Shown here: piece by piece, positions 1 to 8,470 of the stretch
How the letters are laid out: the number at the start of each line of letters is the position of its first letter
Numbering within the stretch: position 1 is the first letter of the stretch
Assembly (NCBI RefSeq): GCF_008123515.1
Contig: NZ_VSSR01000007.1
Coordinates: 62,001 to 126,000 of the forward strand
From: Bradyrhizobium cytisi
GTDB lineage: Bacteria > Pseudomonadota > Alphaproteobacteria > Rhizobiales > Xanthobacteraceae
Direction: 5' to 3'
Length of the DNA stretch: 64,000 nt
Position numbers and translations under genes: made by a program
Notes under the pieces: model-generated
The model's input: only the letters and a program-made list of their open reading frames with translations
Database searches by the model: none
What the model was told of the DNA's origin: nothing

Positions 1-2414
1 TTGCGAGTCTGATTGCGGTCGCGTCCGTCTCGACCGGCGCGCAGGCTCAGCAGTCAACTCTGCCGCCCGTGAACGTCGACGCGCCGAAGGAGCGGCCGCG
101 CTCCACCGCGGCGAAGCCGACGCCCGAGCAGGTCCGCGCCCGCAACGCGCTGCGCCGTGCCGCACAGCGTCAGCAGGCCGCAACCGGCCCGGTTCTCGAT
201 GCGGCCGGTCCGGCGCCCGATCGCAATCCCTATGCGGACCCGGCTGCGCCCTACAAGGTCGATCATGTCCAGGCAGGCGGCAAGTTTCCGGAGAAGTTGG
301 TCGACACGCCAAAGTCGATCACTGTTCTGAGCAAGGAAGTGCTCGAGGACAAGAACGCCACGACGCTAAAGCAGGCCATTCTCAGCACCGCCGGTGTGAC
401 CCTGGGCACGGGCGAGGGCGGCAACGCCTTCGGCGACCGCTTCTTCATCCGCGGCTTCGATGCCCGCAACGACGTCTTCATCGATGGCGTGCGCGATTCC
501 GGTGTCAGCGTTCGTGAAAATTTCTTCACCGAGCAGGTCGAGATTTTGCGCGGGCCGGGATCGACTTTCGCGGGCCGTGGCACGGCCGGTGGCGCGATCA
601 ACATCGTCACCAAGCAGGCGACCACCGAGAAGAGCTTCTACAACATGGACACCACGTTTGGCACCGACAAGACCAAGCGTGTCGTGCTCGACGTCAACCA
701 GGTGATCGATTCGACCTGGTCGGTGCGTGCGGGCGGCATGTTTCAGGACGCGGGCGTCGCCGGACGCGATTACGTCAAGGACAATCGCGACGGCGCATTT
801 GTGGCCACGACCTGGAAGCCGATTGATGCGGTCAAGATCCAGGCCAACTACATCCACACCGAGCTGACCGGACTGCCGGATTTCGGTGTGCCCTACTACC
901 GGCCGAGCACGGCCAGCACCGCGGGCGGACCGTTCCCCGACTTCGGCGCCAATCGCAACAACTGGTACGGCTTCGCCAACCGTGACTTCTTCCGGACGGG
1001 GCAGGACATTGGCTCGCTCAATGCCGAAGTTCAGATCACGCCTGATTTGCTGATCACCAACAAGTTCCGGGATTCCTATTCAACCCAGAATTACATCGGT
1101 ACGCTCCCGGAGGGTCCGGTTCTTGCCACGCCGCTTTCGGCCTCGACACTCAGCGCCAATCCGCAGAGCCGCTTCCAGACTGTCAACGTGATCGCCAATC
1201 AGACCGAGGCGACCTACAAGTTCAACGACGATGCCGGCTTCAAGCACACCGCGCTCGCCGGTTTCGAATACGACAATGAAAGGTTGTCGATCGACAAATA
1301 TCTCGGTCTTAGCTCCGAAGCCCTGGGCGGCTTCAGCGGAACCGGATCGTTATCCGGCGTTAGCGTCTTCAATCCGCAGTTCACGAATCTTCCGTTCGGA
1401 ATTCCCGGAGGTCTGTCGGGTTTGCCCACCAAGGTCACAATCGACACCAAGAGTGTCTATGTGATGGACAGTGCGAACTACAACGATCTGCTCATCCTGA
1501 ATGGCGGCTTCCGCTATGATGACTACAACATCAAGGTGAGCGGGTATGGCACCGTTGGCGGTGTCGCCAATACCTTCGGTCAGCAGCAGCAAGAGTACGG
1601 ATTGCCGAACTTCAATCTCGGTCTGACGCTGAAGCCGCTGCCGAACGGCAGTGTTTATGTTGCCTATGCCACATCATCGAACCCAGTCGGTGCTGAATTC
1701 GACGGGACGAGCGTTCAGTATGGTGGCCTTGCTCCGTCACTCAACGGGAATCCGAACCAGATCTTCGGTCCCGAAAAGAACAAGGCGATCGAGTTGGGGA
1801 CCAAATGGGAGCTGTTCAACAGGCATCTGTTGCTGACCGCTGCGTTGTTCCAGACCGAGAAGGACAACGCGCGTGAATCCCGCAATGTGGCAGGGGCCGG
1901 AGGAAGCATCGTATCCCTCATCACTGCAGGTGCAGCCTATCGCATCCGCGGTATCGACCTCGGCGTCGGCGGTAAGATCACCGACAAATGGAGCGTCTTC
2001 GGCGGTCTGGTGCTGATGCAATCGGAAGTCACGAAGTCGCTAATTCCGCCTGCGAACCCAATTCTCTACGCGACGAACGTCGGCCTGCCGCTCTCGAACG
2101 TGGCGCATCAGTCATTCAGCATGCTCAGCAAGTACCAGCTGAACGACACGTGGGAACTTGGTGGCCAGGCGGTGTACCGCTCGAAGATTTACGGCGGCAC
2201 ATTCCTCGCGGCCAACCAGGGCACGTCGATCCCGAGCTACTGGCGGTTCGACGCGTTCGCGGAAGCCAAGATCGACAAGAACTGGCAGCTCAAGCTGTTC
2301 GTCAACAACATCTTCGACAAACGCTACTATGACGCACTGTACCAGAGCGCCGCGCCCTTCGTGCTGGAAGCACCGGGCCGCGCCGCCTACCTGGTGATCT
2401 CTGCGCGCTACTGA
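1..2414 (+). CDS. TonB-dependent siderophore receptor (5' truncated by window edge)
   Basis: Outer-membrane receptor importing ferric siderophore with energy from TonB-ExbBD. The reading frame is open from base 3, and the first codons encode the end of a signal peptide (ASLIAVASVSTGAQA, then QQS), so the true start lies left of the window; the GTG at 69 is inside the mature protein. A plug domain follows (PEKLVDTPKSITVLSKEVLE, then FIRGFDARNDVFIDGVRD and VEILRGPGSTFAGRGTAGG), then a long beta-barrel ending in an aromatic residue (ISARY), as outer-membrane barrels do. Plug wording and the downstream piuC-like gene fit the Fiu/catecholate-type receptor group, but the ligand is inferred. It heads an iron-uptake operon with piuC, exbB, exbD and tonB. 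A Fur box, if present, would lie outside the window. Confidence 0.93.
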   Translation, partial: ASLIAVASVSTGAQAQQSTLPPVNVDAPKERPRSTAAKPTPEQVRARNALRRAAQRQQAATGPVLDAAGPAPDRNPYADPAAPYKVDHVQAGGKFPEKLVDTPKSITVLSKEVLEDKNATTLKQAILSTAGVTLGTGEGGNAFGDRFFIRGFDARNDVFIDGVRDSGVSVRENFFTEQVEILRGPGSTFAGRGTAGGAINIVTKQATTEKSFYNMDTTFGTDKTKRVVLDVNQVIDSTWSVRAGGMFQDAGVAGRDYVKDNRDGAFVATTWKPIDAVKIQANYIHTELTGLPDFGVPYYRPSTASTAGGPFPDFGANRNNWYGFANRDFFRTGQDIGSLNAEVQITPDLLITNKFRDSYSTQNYIGTLPEGPVLATPLSASTLSANPQSRFQTVNVIANQTEATYKFNDDAGFKHTALAGFEYDNERLSIDKYLGLSSEALGGFSGTGSLSGVSVFNPQFTNLPFGIPGGLSGLPTKVTIDTKSVYVMDSANYNDLLILNGGFRYDDYNIKVSGYGTVGGVANTFGQQQQEYGLPNFNLGLTLKPLPNGSVYVAYATSSNPVGAEFDGTSVQYGGLAPSLNGNPNQIFGPEKNKAIELGTKWELFNRHLLLTAALFQTEKDNARESRNVAGAGGSIVSLITAGAAYRIRGIDLGVGGKITDKWSVFGGLVLMQSEVTKSLIPPANPILYATNVGLPLSNVAHQSFSMLSKYQLNDTWELGGQAVYRSKIYGGTFLAANQGTSIPSYWRFDAFAEAKIDKNWQLKLFVNNIFDKRYYDALYQSAAPFVLEAPGRAAYLVISARY

Positions 2415-2434
2415 TGGAGAGATGACGAGGTGCC

Positions 2435-3124
2435 ATGCTGACATGCATAGACGGTGTCCTGAGCAAGGATGACGTGGCGGATTTCCGCCGCATCATGGAC
2501 GCCAACGAATGGGAGGACGGCCGTTCCACCGCGGGCGCGCAGTCGGCCATGGTCAAGCGCAACGAGCAGTTGCCGCCGGATAGCGAGGTCGCGCGCAAGC
2601 TCGGCCATCGTATCATCTCGGCGCTGACGGCGAACCCGCGATTTCTGGCCGCGGCGATCCCGCTTCAGATCTTTCCGCCGCTGTTCAACCGCTATGCGGC
2701 GGACAGCGGCCACCATTTCGGACTGCATGTCGACAACGCGATCCGCGGCGACCGGCTGACCGGCCTTCGCATCCGCACGGATCTCTCGGTCACGCTGTTC
2801 CTCAGCGAGCCCGAGGATTACGACGGTGGCGAACTTGTGATCGAGGACACCTACGGCTCGCACGAAGTCAAGTTGCCAGCCGGGGACTGCGTGCTCTATC
2901 CCTCGACCAGCCTGCATCTGGTCACCCCGGTGACCAGAGGGGCGCGGGTTGCGTCTTTCTTCTGGGTTCAGAGCATGATACGGGAAGATCAAGCCCGCAG
3001 CATGATCTTTGACCTCGACACCGCCATTCAGGCACTGGTGGCTCGGCTCGGGCGTGACGATCCCGAAACGGTCAAATTGACGGGTATCTATCACAACCTC
3101 ATTCGCATCTGGGCCGAAGTATGA
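2435..3124 (+). CDS. piuC: PKHD-type Fe(II)/2-oxoglutarate hydroxylase, PiuC/YbiX family
   Basis: 229-residue cytoplasmic dioxygenase of the PKHD-hydroxylase family, regularly encoded next to Fiu-type siderophore receptors; its substrate is not established and a role in siderophore handling is inferred. The Fe(II) triad is visible as His98-x-Asp100 (GLHVDNAI) and His161 ([10 protein letters not shown]), with the 2-oxoglutarate-binding Arg171 ten residues on ([10 protein letters not shown]). The N-terminal [16 protein letters not shown] block is typical of the family. It starts 20 bp after the receptor stop with GACGAGG as a plausible ribosome site, and its TGA overlaps the exbB ATG (ATGA), so translation is probably coupled. 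Confidence 0.92.
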   Translation: MLTCIDGVLSKDDVADFRRIMDANEWEDGRSTAGAQSAMVKRNEQLPPDSEVARKLGHRIISALTANPRFLAAAIPLQIFPPLFNRYAADSGHHFGLHVDNAIRGDRLTGLRIRTDLSVTLFLSEPEDYDGGELVIEDTYGSHEVKLPAGDCVLYPSTSLHLVTPVTRGARVASFFWVQSMIREDQARSMIFDLDTAIQALVARLGRDDPETVKLTGIYHNLIRIWAEV

Positions 3125-4134
3125 AGATCACATCTTTCCAAGCAAGCCTCGCTGCAGCCGTGCTGCTGGCGGCCACCTGGCTCGCTGCTCCTGTTTCTGC
3201 CCAGACGCAAACCCAGCCGGCCGCGCCGGCACGGCCGGTTGCGGCACCGGCACCTGTGGCGGCTCAGCCGGCTCCGGCTGCTCCCGCCGTCGCGGCACAG
3301 CCCAGCGCGATTACGGCACCCGCGCCATCGATTGCCGCCCCCACGGCGGCTAGGCCTGCAGCCGCCGCGCCCAGCGCGACCGAGGCTGCCGTGGCCCCGG
3401 CATCCGACACGGGTGGCACTGCGAAGGCCGGCATCGTGCCGGCGATGAAGGAACTGTCGCCCTGGGTTATGTTCATGTCGGCGGACATCATCGTGAAGGC
3501 GGTGATGATCGGGCTTGCCTTCGCCTCGCTCGTGACCTGGACGGTGTTTATCGCGAAGTCGATCGAGCTGTCGGTCGCGTCCGCCAAGCTCCGTTCGGCG
3601 TTGAAGAAGGTCGCGGAGGTGCGCTCGCTTGCGGAAGCCCAGATGGCGCTCGGCAGCAAGGAGGGCATCCTGCCGTCGTTCCTGACGGCCGCGCTGCGTG
3701 AGGCGCGGATGTCGGCCGGCCTGTCCAGCGATACCGGCATCAAGGAGCGCGCGGCCTCGAGCTTCGCCGAGATCGTGCGCGCGGAGCAGCGGCGCATCCG
3801 CATCGGAATGGGCTTCCTCGCCACCATCGGTTCGACATCGCCCTTCGTCGGCCTGTTCGGCACCGTGTGGGGCATCATGAACAGCTTCATCGGCATCTCG
3901 AAGTCGCAGACCACCAACCTCGCGGTGGTCGCGCCGGGCATCGCCGAGGCGCTGCTCGCCACCGCCATCGGCCTCGTCGCGGCGATTCCCGCCGTCATCA
4001 TCTACAATCACTTCTCGCGCGTGACGAAGAGCTATCTCGAGCTCGTCAGCCGCGCCTCGGGTGCTGCGGCCCGGCTGTTGTCGCGCGATCTCGATCGCAG
4101 TCACGGCAGCGCGCATTCGCGCGCGGCGGAGTAG
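3121..4134 (+). CDS. exbB: TonB-system energizer ExbB
   Basis: 337-residue inner-membrane proton-channel subunit that with ExbD energises TonB. It begins with a cleavable signal peptide ([19 protein letters not shown]), followed by a long Ala/Pro-rich periplasmic linker to about residue 95, characteristic of the large rhizobial ExbB form. The MotA/TolQ/ExbB core follows, with a transmembrane helix near [20 protein letters not shown] and the conserved [20 protein letters not shown] and [20 protein letters not shown] segments. The ATG overlaps the stop of piuC. The exbD start is 3 bp downstream of the stop. Confidence 0.95.
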   Translation: MKITSFQASLAAAVLLAATWLAAPVSAQTQTQPAAPARPVAAPAPVAAQPAPAAPAVAAQPSAITAPAPSIAAPTAARPAAAAPSATEAAVAPASDTGGTAKAGIVPAMKELSPWVMFMSADIIVKAVMIGLAFASLVTWTVFIAKSIELSVASAKLRSALKKVAEVRSLAEAQMALGSKEGILPSFLTAALREARMSAGLSSDTGIKERAASSFAEIVRAEQRRIRIGMGFLATIGSTSPFVGLFGTVWGIMNSFIGISKSQTTNLAVVAPGIAEALLATAIGLVAAIPAVIIYNHFSRVTKSYLELVSRASGAAARLLSRDLDRSHGSAHSRAAE

Positions 4135-4137
4135 GCC

Positions 4138-4599
4138 ATGGCAGTCTCGCTCACCGACAACGATGACGACGACGATTTCGCGGAAACGCATGAGATCAAC
4201 GTCACGCCGTTCATCGACGTCATCCTGGTGCTGCTGATCATCTTCATGGTCGCTGCACCTCTGTCGACGGTCGATCTGCCGATCGACCTGCCGACCTCGA
4301 GCGCGACGCCACAGAAGAAGCCGGACAAGCCGACCTATGTCAGCATCAAGCCCGATCTGACGCTCGCAATCGGAGAAAATACGGTCAAGCGGACCGATTT
4401 GGTCAGCTCGCTCGACGGGATCGCCGACATGAGCAAGGACAAATACGTGTTCCTCCGCGCCGACAAGGCCGTGCCTTACGGCGAGTTGATGGGCGTCATG
4501 GAAATCCTGCGGTCCGGCGGCTATTCTCGGATCAAGCTGGTGGCGCTCGAAGCACCTCCTGCGGCGGCTGAGCCGGCGCAGGGGGCGGTCCAACCCTGA
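4138..4599 (+). CDS. exbD: TonB-system energizer ExbD
   Basis: 153-residue partner of ExbB with one transmembrane helix and a periplasmic domain. An acidic N-terminus (DNDDDDDFAETHEINVTPFI) leads into the signature DVILVLLIIFMVAAPLSTV helix, where the Asp of FIDVILVLL is the conserved proton-binding residue. The periplasmic part (YVSIKPDLTLAIG to YGELMGVMEILRSGGYSRI) is normal for ExbD/TolR. Starts 3 bp after exbB and 10 bp before tonB, so all three are one transcription unit with the receptor. Confidence 0.95.
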   Translation: MAVSLTDNDDDDDFAETHEINVTPFIDVILVLLIIFMVAAPLSTVDLPIDLPTSSATPQKKPDKPTYVSIKPDLTLAIGENTVKRTDLVSSLDGIADMSKDKYVFLRADKAVPYGELMGVMEILRSGGYSRIKLVALEAPPAAAEPAQGAVQP

Positions 4600-4609
4600 T
4601 GGCAGCGCG

Positions 4610-5401
4610 ATGTCCGACCCTGTGATCGAGGCGAAACCATCGCGGCGGCTCTGGATTCTGGCCGCGATTGCCGCGATCGGCCTGCATCTCGGTGGGGCCG
4701 CGCTGGCGCTCGCCAACCTTCGTGCCGACGACGGCGACGATGGCCTTGGTGCCAACGGCGCGGAATATGCCGTCGAGATGACCTCGCCGAAGCTCCCCGA
4801 GACGGATCTGCCGCCTGGCCCGGACAGCGAAGCCTCGCAGTTCCAGCCGCAGCAGATGCAGCAGCAGGCCGAGGTGAAAGAGACTGATCTGCCGAAGGAA
4901 ATACCTCAGGAAGCCGAAGACCCGGACCGCCTCGTCACCGAAAACGACTCCAAGAAGCCGGTCGAGGACACCACCAAGGTGGCCAAGGTCGAAACCCAGG
5001 CGGTCGAGGAGATGCCGAACGCGCAGGAATCGGCGAGGCAGGCCCTGAACGAAGACGCGCGCGAGGACGAGAAGGCGGCCGCCCCGCACCAGGGCATCGG
5101 CAAGGATATTCGCAAGCTGACGGCCGAGTGGGGCAAGCGGATCAGCGCCTATTTCGAGCTTCACAAGCGCTATCCCAAGGACAAGAGCAAGACGACGACG
5201 GTCAAGCTCAGCCTGGTCCTGAACCGCCGCGGCAATGTCGTTTCCGTCGACGTGGCCGAGTCCTCAGGCGATCCGGCCTTCGACAGCGAGGCCATCTCGA
5301 TGGTGCGCCGCTCGGATCCCGTGCCGGTCCCACCGGCCGACCTCACGGACGATCAATTCGCCTTCAGCCTGCCGGTGAATTTCAAGAAGCCGCCGAAATA
5401 A
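4610..5401 (+). CDS. tonB: Energy transducer TonB
   Basis: 263-residue periplasm-spanning protein transmitting the ExbBD proton gradient to the outer-membrane receptor. A single N-terminal helix (RRLWILAAIAAIGLHLGGAA) carries the His expected in the TonB anchor. A charged Pro/Gln/Glu-rich spacer (about residues 60-165) precedes a C-terminal TonB domain of about 90 residues (KLSLVLNRRGNVVSVDVAES, then FDSEAISMVRRSDPVPVPPA and FSLPVNFK). Last gene of the operon, followed by a repeat and a perfect palindrome that probably ends transcription. Confidence 0.93.
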   Translation: MSDPVIEAKPSRRLWILAAIAAIGLHLGGAALALANLRADDGDDGLGANGAEYAVEMTSPKLPETDLPPGPDSEASQFQPQQMQQQAEVKETDLPKEIPQEAEDPDRLVTENDSKKPVEDTTKVAKVETQAVEEMPNAQESARQALNEDAREDEKAAAPHQGIGKDIRKLTAEWGKRISAYFELHKRYPKDKSKTTTVKLSLVLNRRGNVVSVDVAESSGDPAFDSEAISMVRRSDPVPVPPADLTDDQFAFSLPVNFKKPPK

Positions 5402-5410
5402 GCGACCAGA

Positions 5411-5499
5411 GCCTGATCCGGAAAAGTGCGAAGCGGTTTTCCGAAAAGATCATGCTTAAACAATAGGCTAAAGCGCGATGACGTCATCGCGCTTTAGCC
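5411..5499. repeat. Dispersed rhizobial palindrome with bidirectional terminator-like stem
   Basis: Two joined inverted repeats between convergent genes. The first (about 5417-5445) pairs GGAAAA with TTTTCC around GTGCGAAGCGG, flanked by GATCC and GATCATG. The second, 5466-5499, is a perfect 34-bp palindrome with 17-bp arms centred on GACGTC and ends 1 bp before the stop codon of the convergent gene. I recall these modules as frequent intergenic repeats in Bradyrhizobium-like genomes. By position it probably terminates transcription from both sides. Confidence 0.75.
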
Positions 5500-5500
5500 G

Positions 5501-5941
5501 TCAGCGCCAGTAGAACTTGATCGAGACGTAGACCACGACCAGGCAGGCGAAGATCAGCGCCACCGGGAGGGGGCGCTTCTCGGTTCCACCAAACATAGCC
5601 GCCCCGAACCTGGCGGCCTTCTTCGGCTTGGGGGCCGGGCGCCGGAAGGCGGTAACATTGTCCGCCACCGGCTCGGTCGGCCGGCTGCGGACGTCGGGCG
5701 GGTTCCCGGCGCCGCCCATCTCCAGATAATAGGACTTGTAGACCTCGGCGATGGTGGCCTCTGCCGCTTCGCCCTCGCTCATCCGCTGCAAGAGCTTCTT
5801 GTAGCCGTCGAGGAAGCCCTGTGCGTCCTCGGGCAGAGCCGACAACCCATTCAGCTTGGCCATCATCTTCCAGGTGGCGAAATCGGCGCGGGCACGGGTG
5901 TCGGCGCGTCGCGCGATCAGCATATCGGCAGCTTTGACCAA
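5501..5941 (-). CDS. Conserved hypothetical protein with C-terminal membrane anchor
   Basis: About 146 residues, function unrecognised. The N-terminal 70 residues are helical and charged (WKMMAKLNGLSALPEDAQGF, MSEGEAAEATIAEVYKSYYL); a Pro/Lys-rich linker follows, then one C-terminal helix (PVALIFACLVVVYVSIKFYW), suggesting a tail-anchored inner-membrane protein. The only start in this frame after the upstream stop is TTG at 5941, with AGAGG five bases before it; an ATG lies at 5923. Upstream of the TTG the frame stays open for 27 codons and encodes a repeated DPAL/DSALE motif but has no ATG, GTG or TTG. Likely co-transcribed with the metalloprotease gene 85 bp upstream. Confidence 0.75.
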   Translation of the reverse strand: MVKAADMLIARRADTRARADFATWKMMAKLNGLSALPEDAQGFLDGYKKLLQRMSEGEAAEATIAEVYKSYYLEMGGAGNPPDVRSRPTEPVADNVTAFRRPAPKPKKAARFGAAMFGGTEKRPLPVALIFACLVVVYVSIKFYWR

Positions 5942-6026
5942 GTTGGCCTCTAGCCCTTCGGCTTTGTCTTCAAGTGCGGGATCTTCAAGTGCAGAGTCTT
6001 GAAGTGCAGGATCTTTACCGCTTCAA

Positions 6027-6707
6027 CTACGCATTGCCGGTCAGCAAGAGAACAGCTTGAATCACATAACCGGTCAACGTTCGCAGTATTGCTGAAATAA
6101 CATCAAGATTTAGACCGAACTGGGAACCCGCCAGCGGCAACAGGATCAAGAGCGCGATCAGGATCATCATGCCGAACGGCTCGAGCCGCGACAGGGGCAG
6201 GGCGAGCGGCCGCGGCAACAGCCCGACCGCGACCCGTCCGCCGTCGAGCGGCGGGATCGGCATCATGTTGAAGACTGCCAGCACGGCGTTGATCAGCAGC
6301 GCATTCTTGAGGTTGTCGAATATCCATTGCGCCGAACCGGCCGGAGCCCAGGGCAGCGCATGGAGAGCGAGGCCCGCTGCGAGCGCCAGCAGAATGTTGG
6401 TGACGGGGCCGGCCAGGGCGACCCAGACCATGTCGAGCCTGGGATTCTTGAGATTGCGATAATTCACCGGGACCGGCTTGGCGTAGCCGAACAGGAACGG
6501 CGAATGCGCAAACAGCAGCATCGCCGGCAGGATCAATGTGCCGAACGGGTCGATGTGGCGGAGCGGGTTGAAGCTGACGCGGCCGAGCTGGAAGGCCGTG
6601 TTATCGCCAAGACGATGCGCGACGAAACCGTGCGCGGCTTCATGGAAGGTGATGGCGAGCACCAGCGGCAGCACCCACACCGAGAGGTCATAGTAGGAAA
6701 TGTTCAC
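6027..6707 (-). CDS. Site-2 protease family (M50) membrane metalloprotease
   Basis: 226-residue multi-pass membrane zinc metallopeptidase. The HExxH zinc motif is seen as FHEAAHGFVAHRLGD near residue 21, and the third zinc ligand motif as MMPIPPLDGGRV near residue 150. FNPLRHIDPFGTLILPA and VALAGPVTNILLALAAG are also characteristic of the short M50B group. At least four hydrophobic segments are present, and no PDZ domain is seen. The substrate is unknown. It lies downstream of the GFA gene after a 181-bp gap that contains a hairpin. Confidence 0.9.
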   Translation of the reverse strand: MNISYYDLSVWVLPLVLAITFHEAAHGFVAHRLGDNTAFQLGRVSFNPLRHIDPFGTLILPAMLLFAHSPFLFGYAKPVPVNYRNLKNPRLDMVWVALAGPVTNILLALAAGLALHALPWAPAGSAQWIFDNLKNALLINAVLAVFNMMPIPPLDGGRVAVGLLPRPLALPLSRLEPFGMMILIALLILLPLAGSQFGLNLDVISAILRTLTGYVIQAVLLLTGNA

Positions 6708-6719
6708 GTCGCATCTCGC

Positions 6720-6761
6720 CCGGTTTTGCCTGTCGCCTTGCAGGCGACCTGGCCAAACCGG
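6720..6761. terminator. Extended hairpin between GFA and M50 genes
   Basis: CCGGTTTTGCC pairs with GGCCAAACCGG (one mismatch) outside an inner GTCGCC/GGCGAC stem with TTGCA loop. It lies downstream of the minus-strand GFA gene and 13 bp upstream of the protease start, so it could end the upstream operon or shape the protease leader. No clear T-run. Confidence 0.4.
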
Positions 6762-6888
6762 CGGTGCAGCAACGCTTCACCTCAACATAGGGTGGCCGGT
6801 TCCGAAATGCCACGCTGCAAATGATCGGTCGGGCCCGGCAGCCTTGGCGCCGAGGCTTGTCTTGGCGCGGAGCCTGCCGCCGGAGGGG

Positions 6889-7281
6889 CTACGTCGGGAT
6901 CGTCCCCATATATTGGATTATACTTTCCTCGAGCGTGACCCAGCCGATCTTCTCGCTGACCCAGATATGCTCGGTCGGTGTGAAGGCGTTGCGGTCGTCA
7001 AACGTCGCGAGCGCCACGCCCGCCAGCGTACCGTTGCGGCGCCAGGAGAATAGCCGCGTGCCGCATGTCTTGCAGAATACGCGGTCGATATTCTCCGACG
7101 ACGCATAGCGGCCGGTGTCGCCCTCGACGGTCAGCGCTTTCTGGTCGAACTGGGCGCGGGCGAAGTAGGGCGAGCCCATCGCCTTCTGGCACATGCGACA
7201 ATGGCAGATGCGCACGTTCAGCGGCTCGCCCTCCGCCTTGAACCGCACCGCGCCGCACAGGCATCCACCTTCCCGGATCAT
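6889..7281 (-). CDS. GFA family zinc protein (glutathione-dependent formaldehyde-activating-like)
   Basis: 130-residue protein of the GFA/CENP-V fold. The zinc-binding cysteines are in canonical order: GGCLCGAVRF at the N-terminus, RICHCRMCQKAMGSPYFARA next, then VFCKTCGTRLFSW. Family members are annotated as S-(hydroxymethyl)glutathione synthases or aldehyde-binding proteins, but most have no proven activity, so only the fold is claimed. The ATG at 7281 is 3 bp after the stop of the serine hydrolase, so it is probably the last gene of that minus-strand unit. Confidence 0.9.
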   Translation of the reverse strand: MIREGGCLCGAVRFKAEGEPLNVRICHCRMCQKAMGSPYFARAQFDQKALTVEGDTGRYASSENIDRVFCKTCGTRLFSWRRNGTLAGVALATFDDRNAFTPTEHIWVSEKIGWVTLEESIIQYMGTIPT

Positions 7282-7284
7282 GGT

Positions 7285-8442
7285 TCAGGCCACCCGCCAT
7301 TCGCTGACCTGGCGGGCCATGTTCCAATTGAGCTCATCGAGTTCGTCATCCATCCTGGTGTTCGGCCGGCTCACATTGGTGAAGGCGGCCCAGCAGAAGC
7401 CGCCATGGGTTCTGACCGCAATGGTGCTGGTACCGGGCAGGCTGCCATTGTGCCACCAGTTTCCTGACTTGTTGATGCAAAAGCCCTTCGCGTAGTCCGC
7501 ACTGTAGCTCGGCGCCGTGGTCATGACCTCGATGCTGCGCGGCCGCAGGATGTTCGCAGGCCGGGCATAGCCGTCGACGTGCATCAGGAATTGCACGAGG
7601 TTCGTCGGCGTCGCGATCCAGCCGCCATGGGAATCCATCCGCCGGACATTCATCTCGTAGGGACTTTCGACCTTGCAGTAATAGGCGACCTCGCCGGGCT
7701 GGCGCTGATCGCGGGTGTTGCCGGCGATCGTCATGTCGGTGACGCCGCAGCGCCCGAGCACCTCGGTGCGGACGTGTTCGGCGTAGTGCTGGCCGGTGAG
7801 CTTCTCGATGACGCGGCCCAGCACGCAATAGCCAAAATTGGAGTAGGCGTAGTGCTGCCCCGGCGGACGGTCCAGCGGCCGGTTCGCCAGCGTCCACGTG
7901 ATCAGCTGCGCATGGTCCATGTGCGGATGCGTGAACATGGGATCGCGGTTGTCGTTGGTCCAGCCGCCGCCGGTATGCGTCAGGAGATGCTCGAGCGTGA
8001 TCTGGTCAATGCCGGGCGAGTAGGGCGGCGCGCCGTAGTCGGTGCCGAGCAGCGCGCCGGGGCCGAACACGCGGTCGGTGAGCTTGACGCGATTCTCCTC
8101 GATCAGCCTGAACAGCGTGACCGAGGTGATCATCTTGCTGACGCTTGCGATGCGAAACAGATGCTGCGGCGTCGCTGCTTCATTCTGCTCGCGATCGGCA
8201 ACGCCGAAGGCGACCTGATGGACGATCGCACCCGCATAGCCGATCGCGAAGGAGTGCCCCGGCACCTCGAATTTGTCCATGAAGGTCTGCGCCAGCCGGC
8301 TCATCGCCGTGCGCTCGGCCGGCGAGGGCGGGCGGATGCTCGGCGGGTTGGGCGCGAGCTGTGCCAGCGCAGCTCGCGAAAACAAAGGCAGCGCGCCTGC
8401 GCCCGCTGCGAGCTTCACAAAATCCCGACGTCCTAGATCCAT
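7285..8442 (-). CDS. Tat-exported serine hydrolase, beta-lactamase class C family
   Basis: 385-residue penicillin-binding-protein-like hydrolase, probably periplasmic. The start is ATG 8442, preceded by GAGGGGGGCG. A longer reading frame from 8541 would overlap the upstream SDR and is rejected. The N-terminus has a twin-arginine signal (GRRDFVKLAAGAGALPLFSR, then AALAQ). Catalytic motifs are SxxK (RIASVSKMITSV), YxN (YAYSNFGYCVLG) and the C-terminal HNGS. Family members are esterases, D-amino-acid peptidases or beta-lactamases; the substrate cannot be read from sequence. Its place directly after two dehydrogenases of a sugar-acid operon makes an esterase or lactonase role possible but unproven. 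Confidence 0.88.
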   Translation of the reverse strand: MDLGRRDFVKLAAGAGALPLFSRAALAQLAPNPPSIRPPSPAERTAMSRLAQTFMDKFEVPGHSFAIGYAGAIVHQVAFGVADREQNEAATPQHLFRIASVSKMITSVTLFRLIEENRVKLTDRVFGPGALLGTDYGAPPYSPGIDQITLEHLLTHTGGGWTNDNRDPMFTHPHMDHAQLITWTLANRPLDRPPGQHYAYSNFGYCVLGRVIEKLTGQHYAEHVRTEVLGRCGVTDMTIAGNTRDQRQPGEVAYYCKVESPYEMNVRRMDSHGGWIATPTNLVQFLMHVDGYARPANILRPRSIEVMTTAPSYSADYAKGFCINKSGNWWHNGSLPGTSTIAVRTHGGFCWAAFTNVSRPNTRMDDELDELNWNMARQVSEWRVA

Positions 8443-8470
8443 GGTCCGCCCCCCTCGGGCGGCCAGTGCT

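Noticed and set aside
3091..4755. 554-codon minus-strand open frame opposite exbB/exbD/tonB
   Set aside because: Arg/His-rich low-complexity translation, antisense to well-identified genes; high-GC shadow frame.
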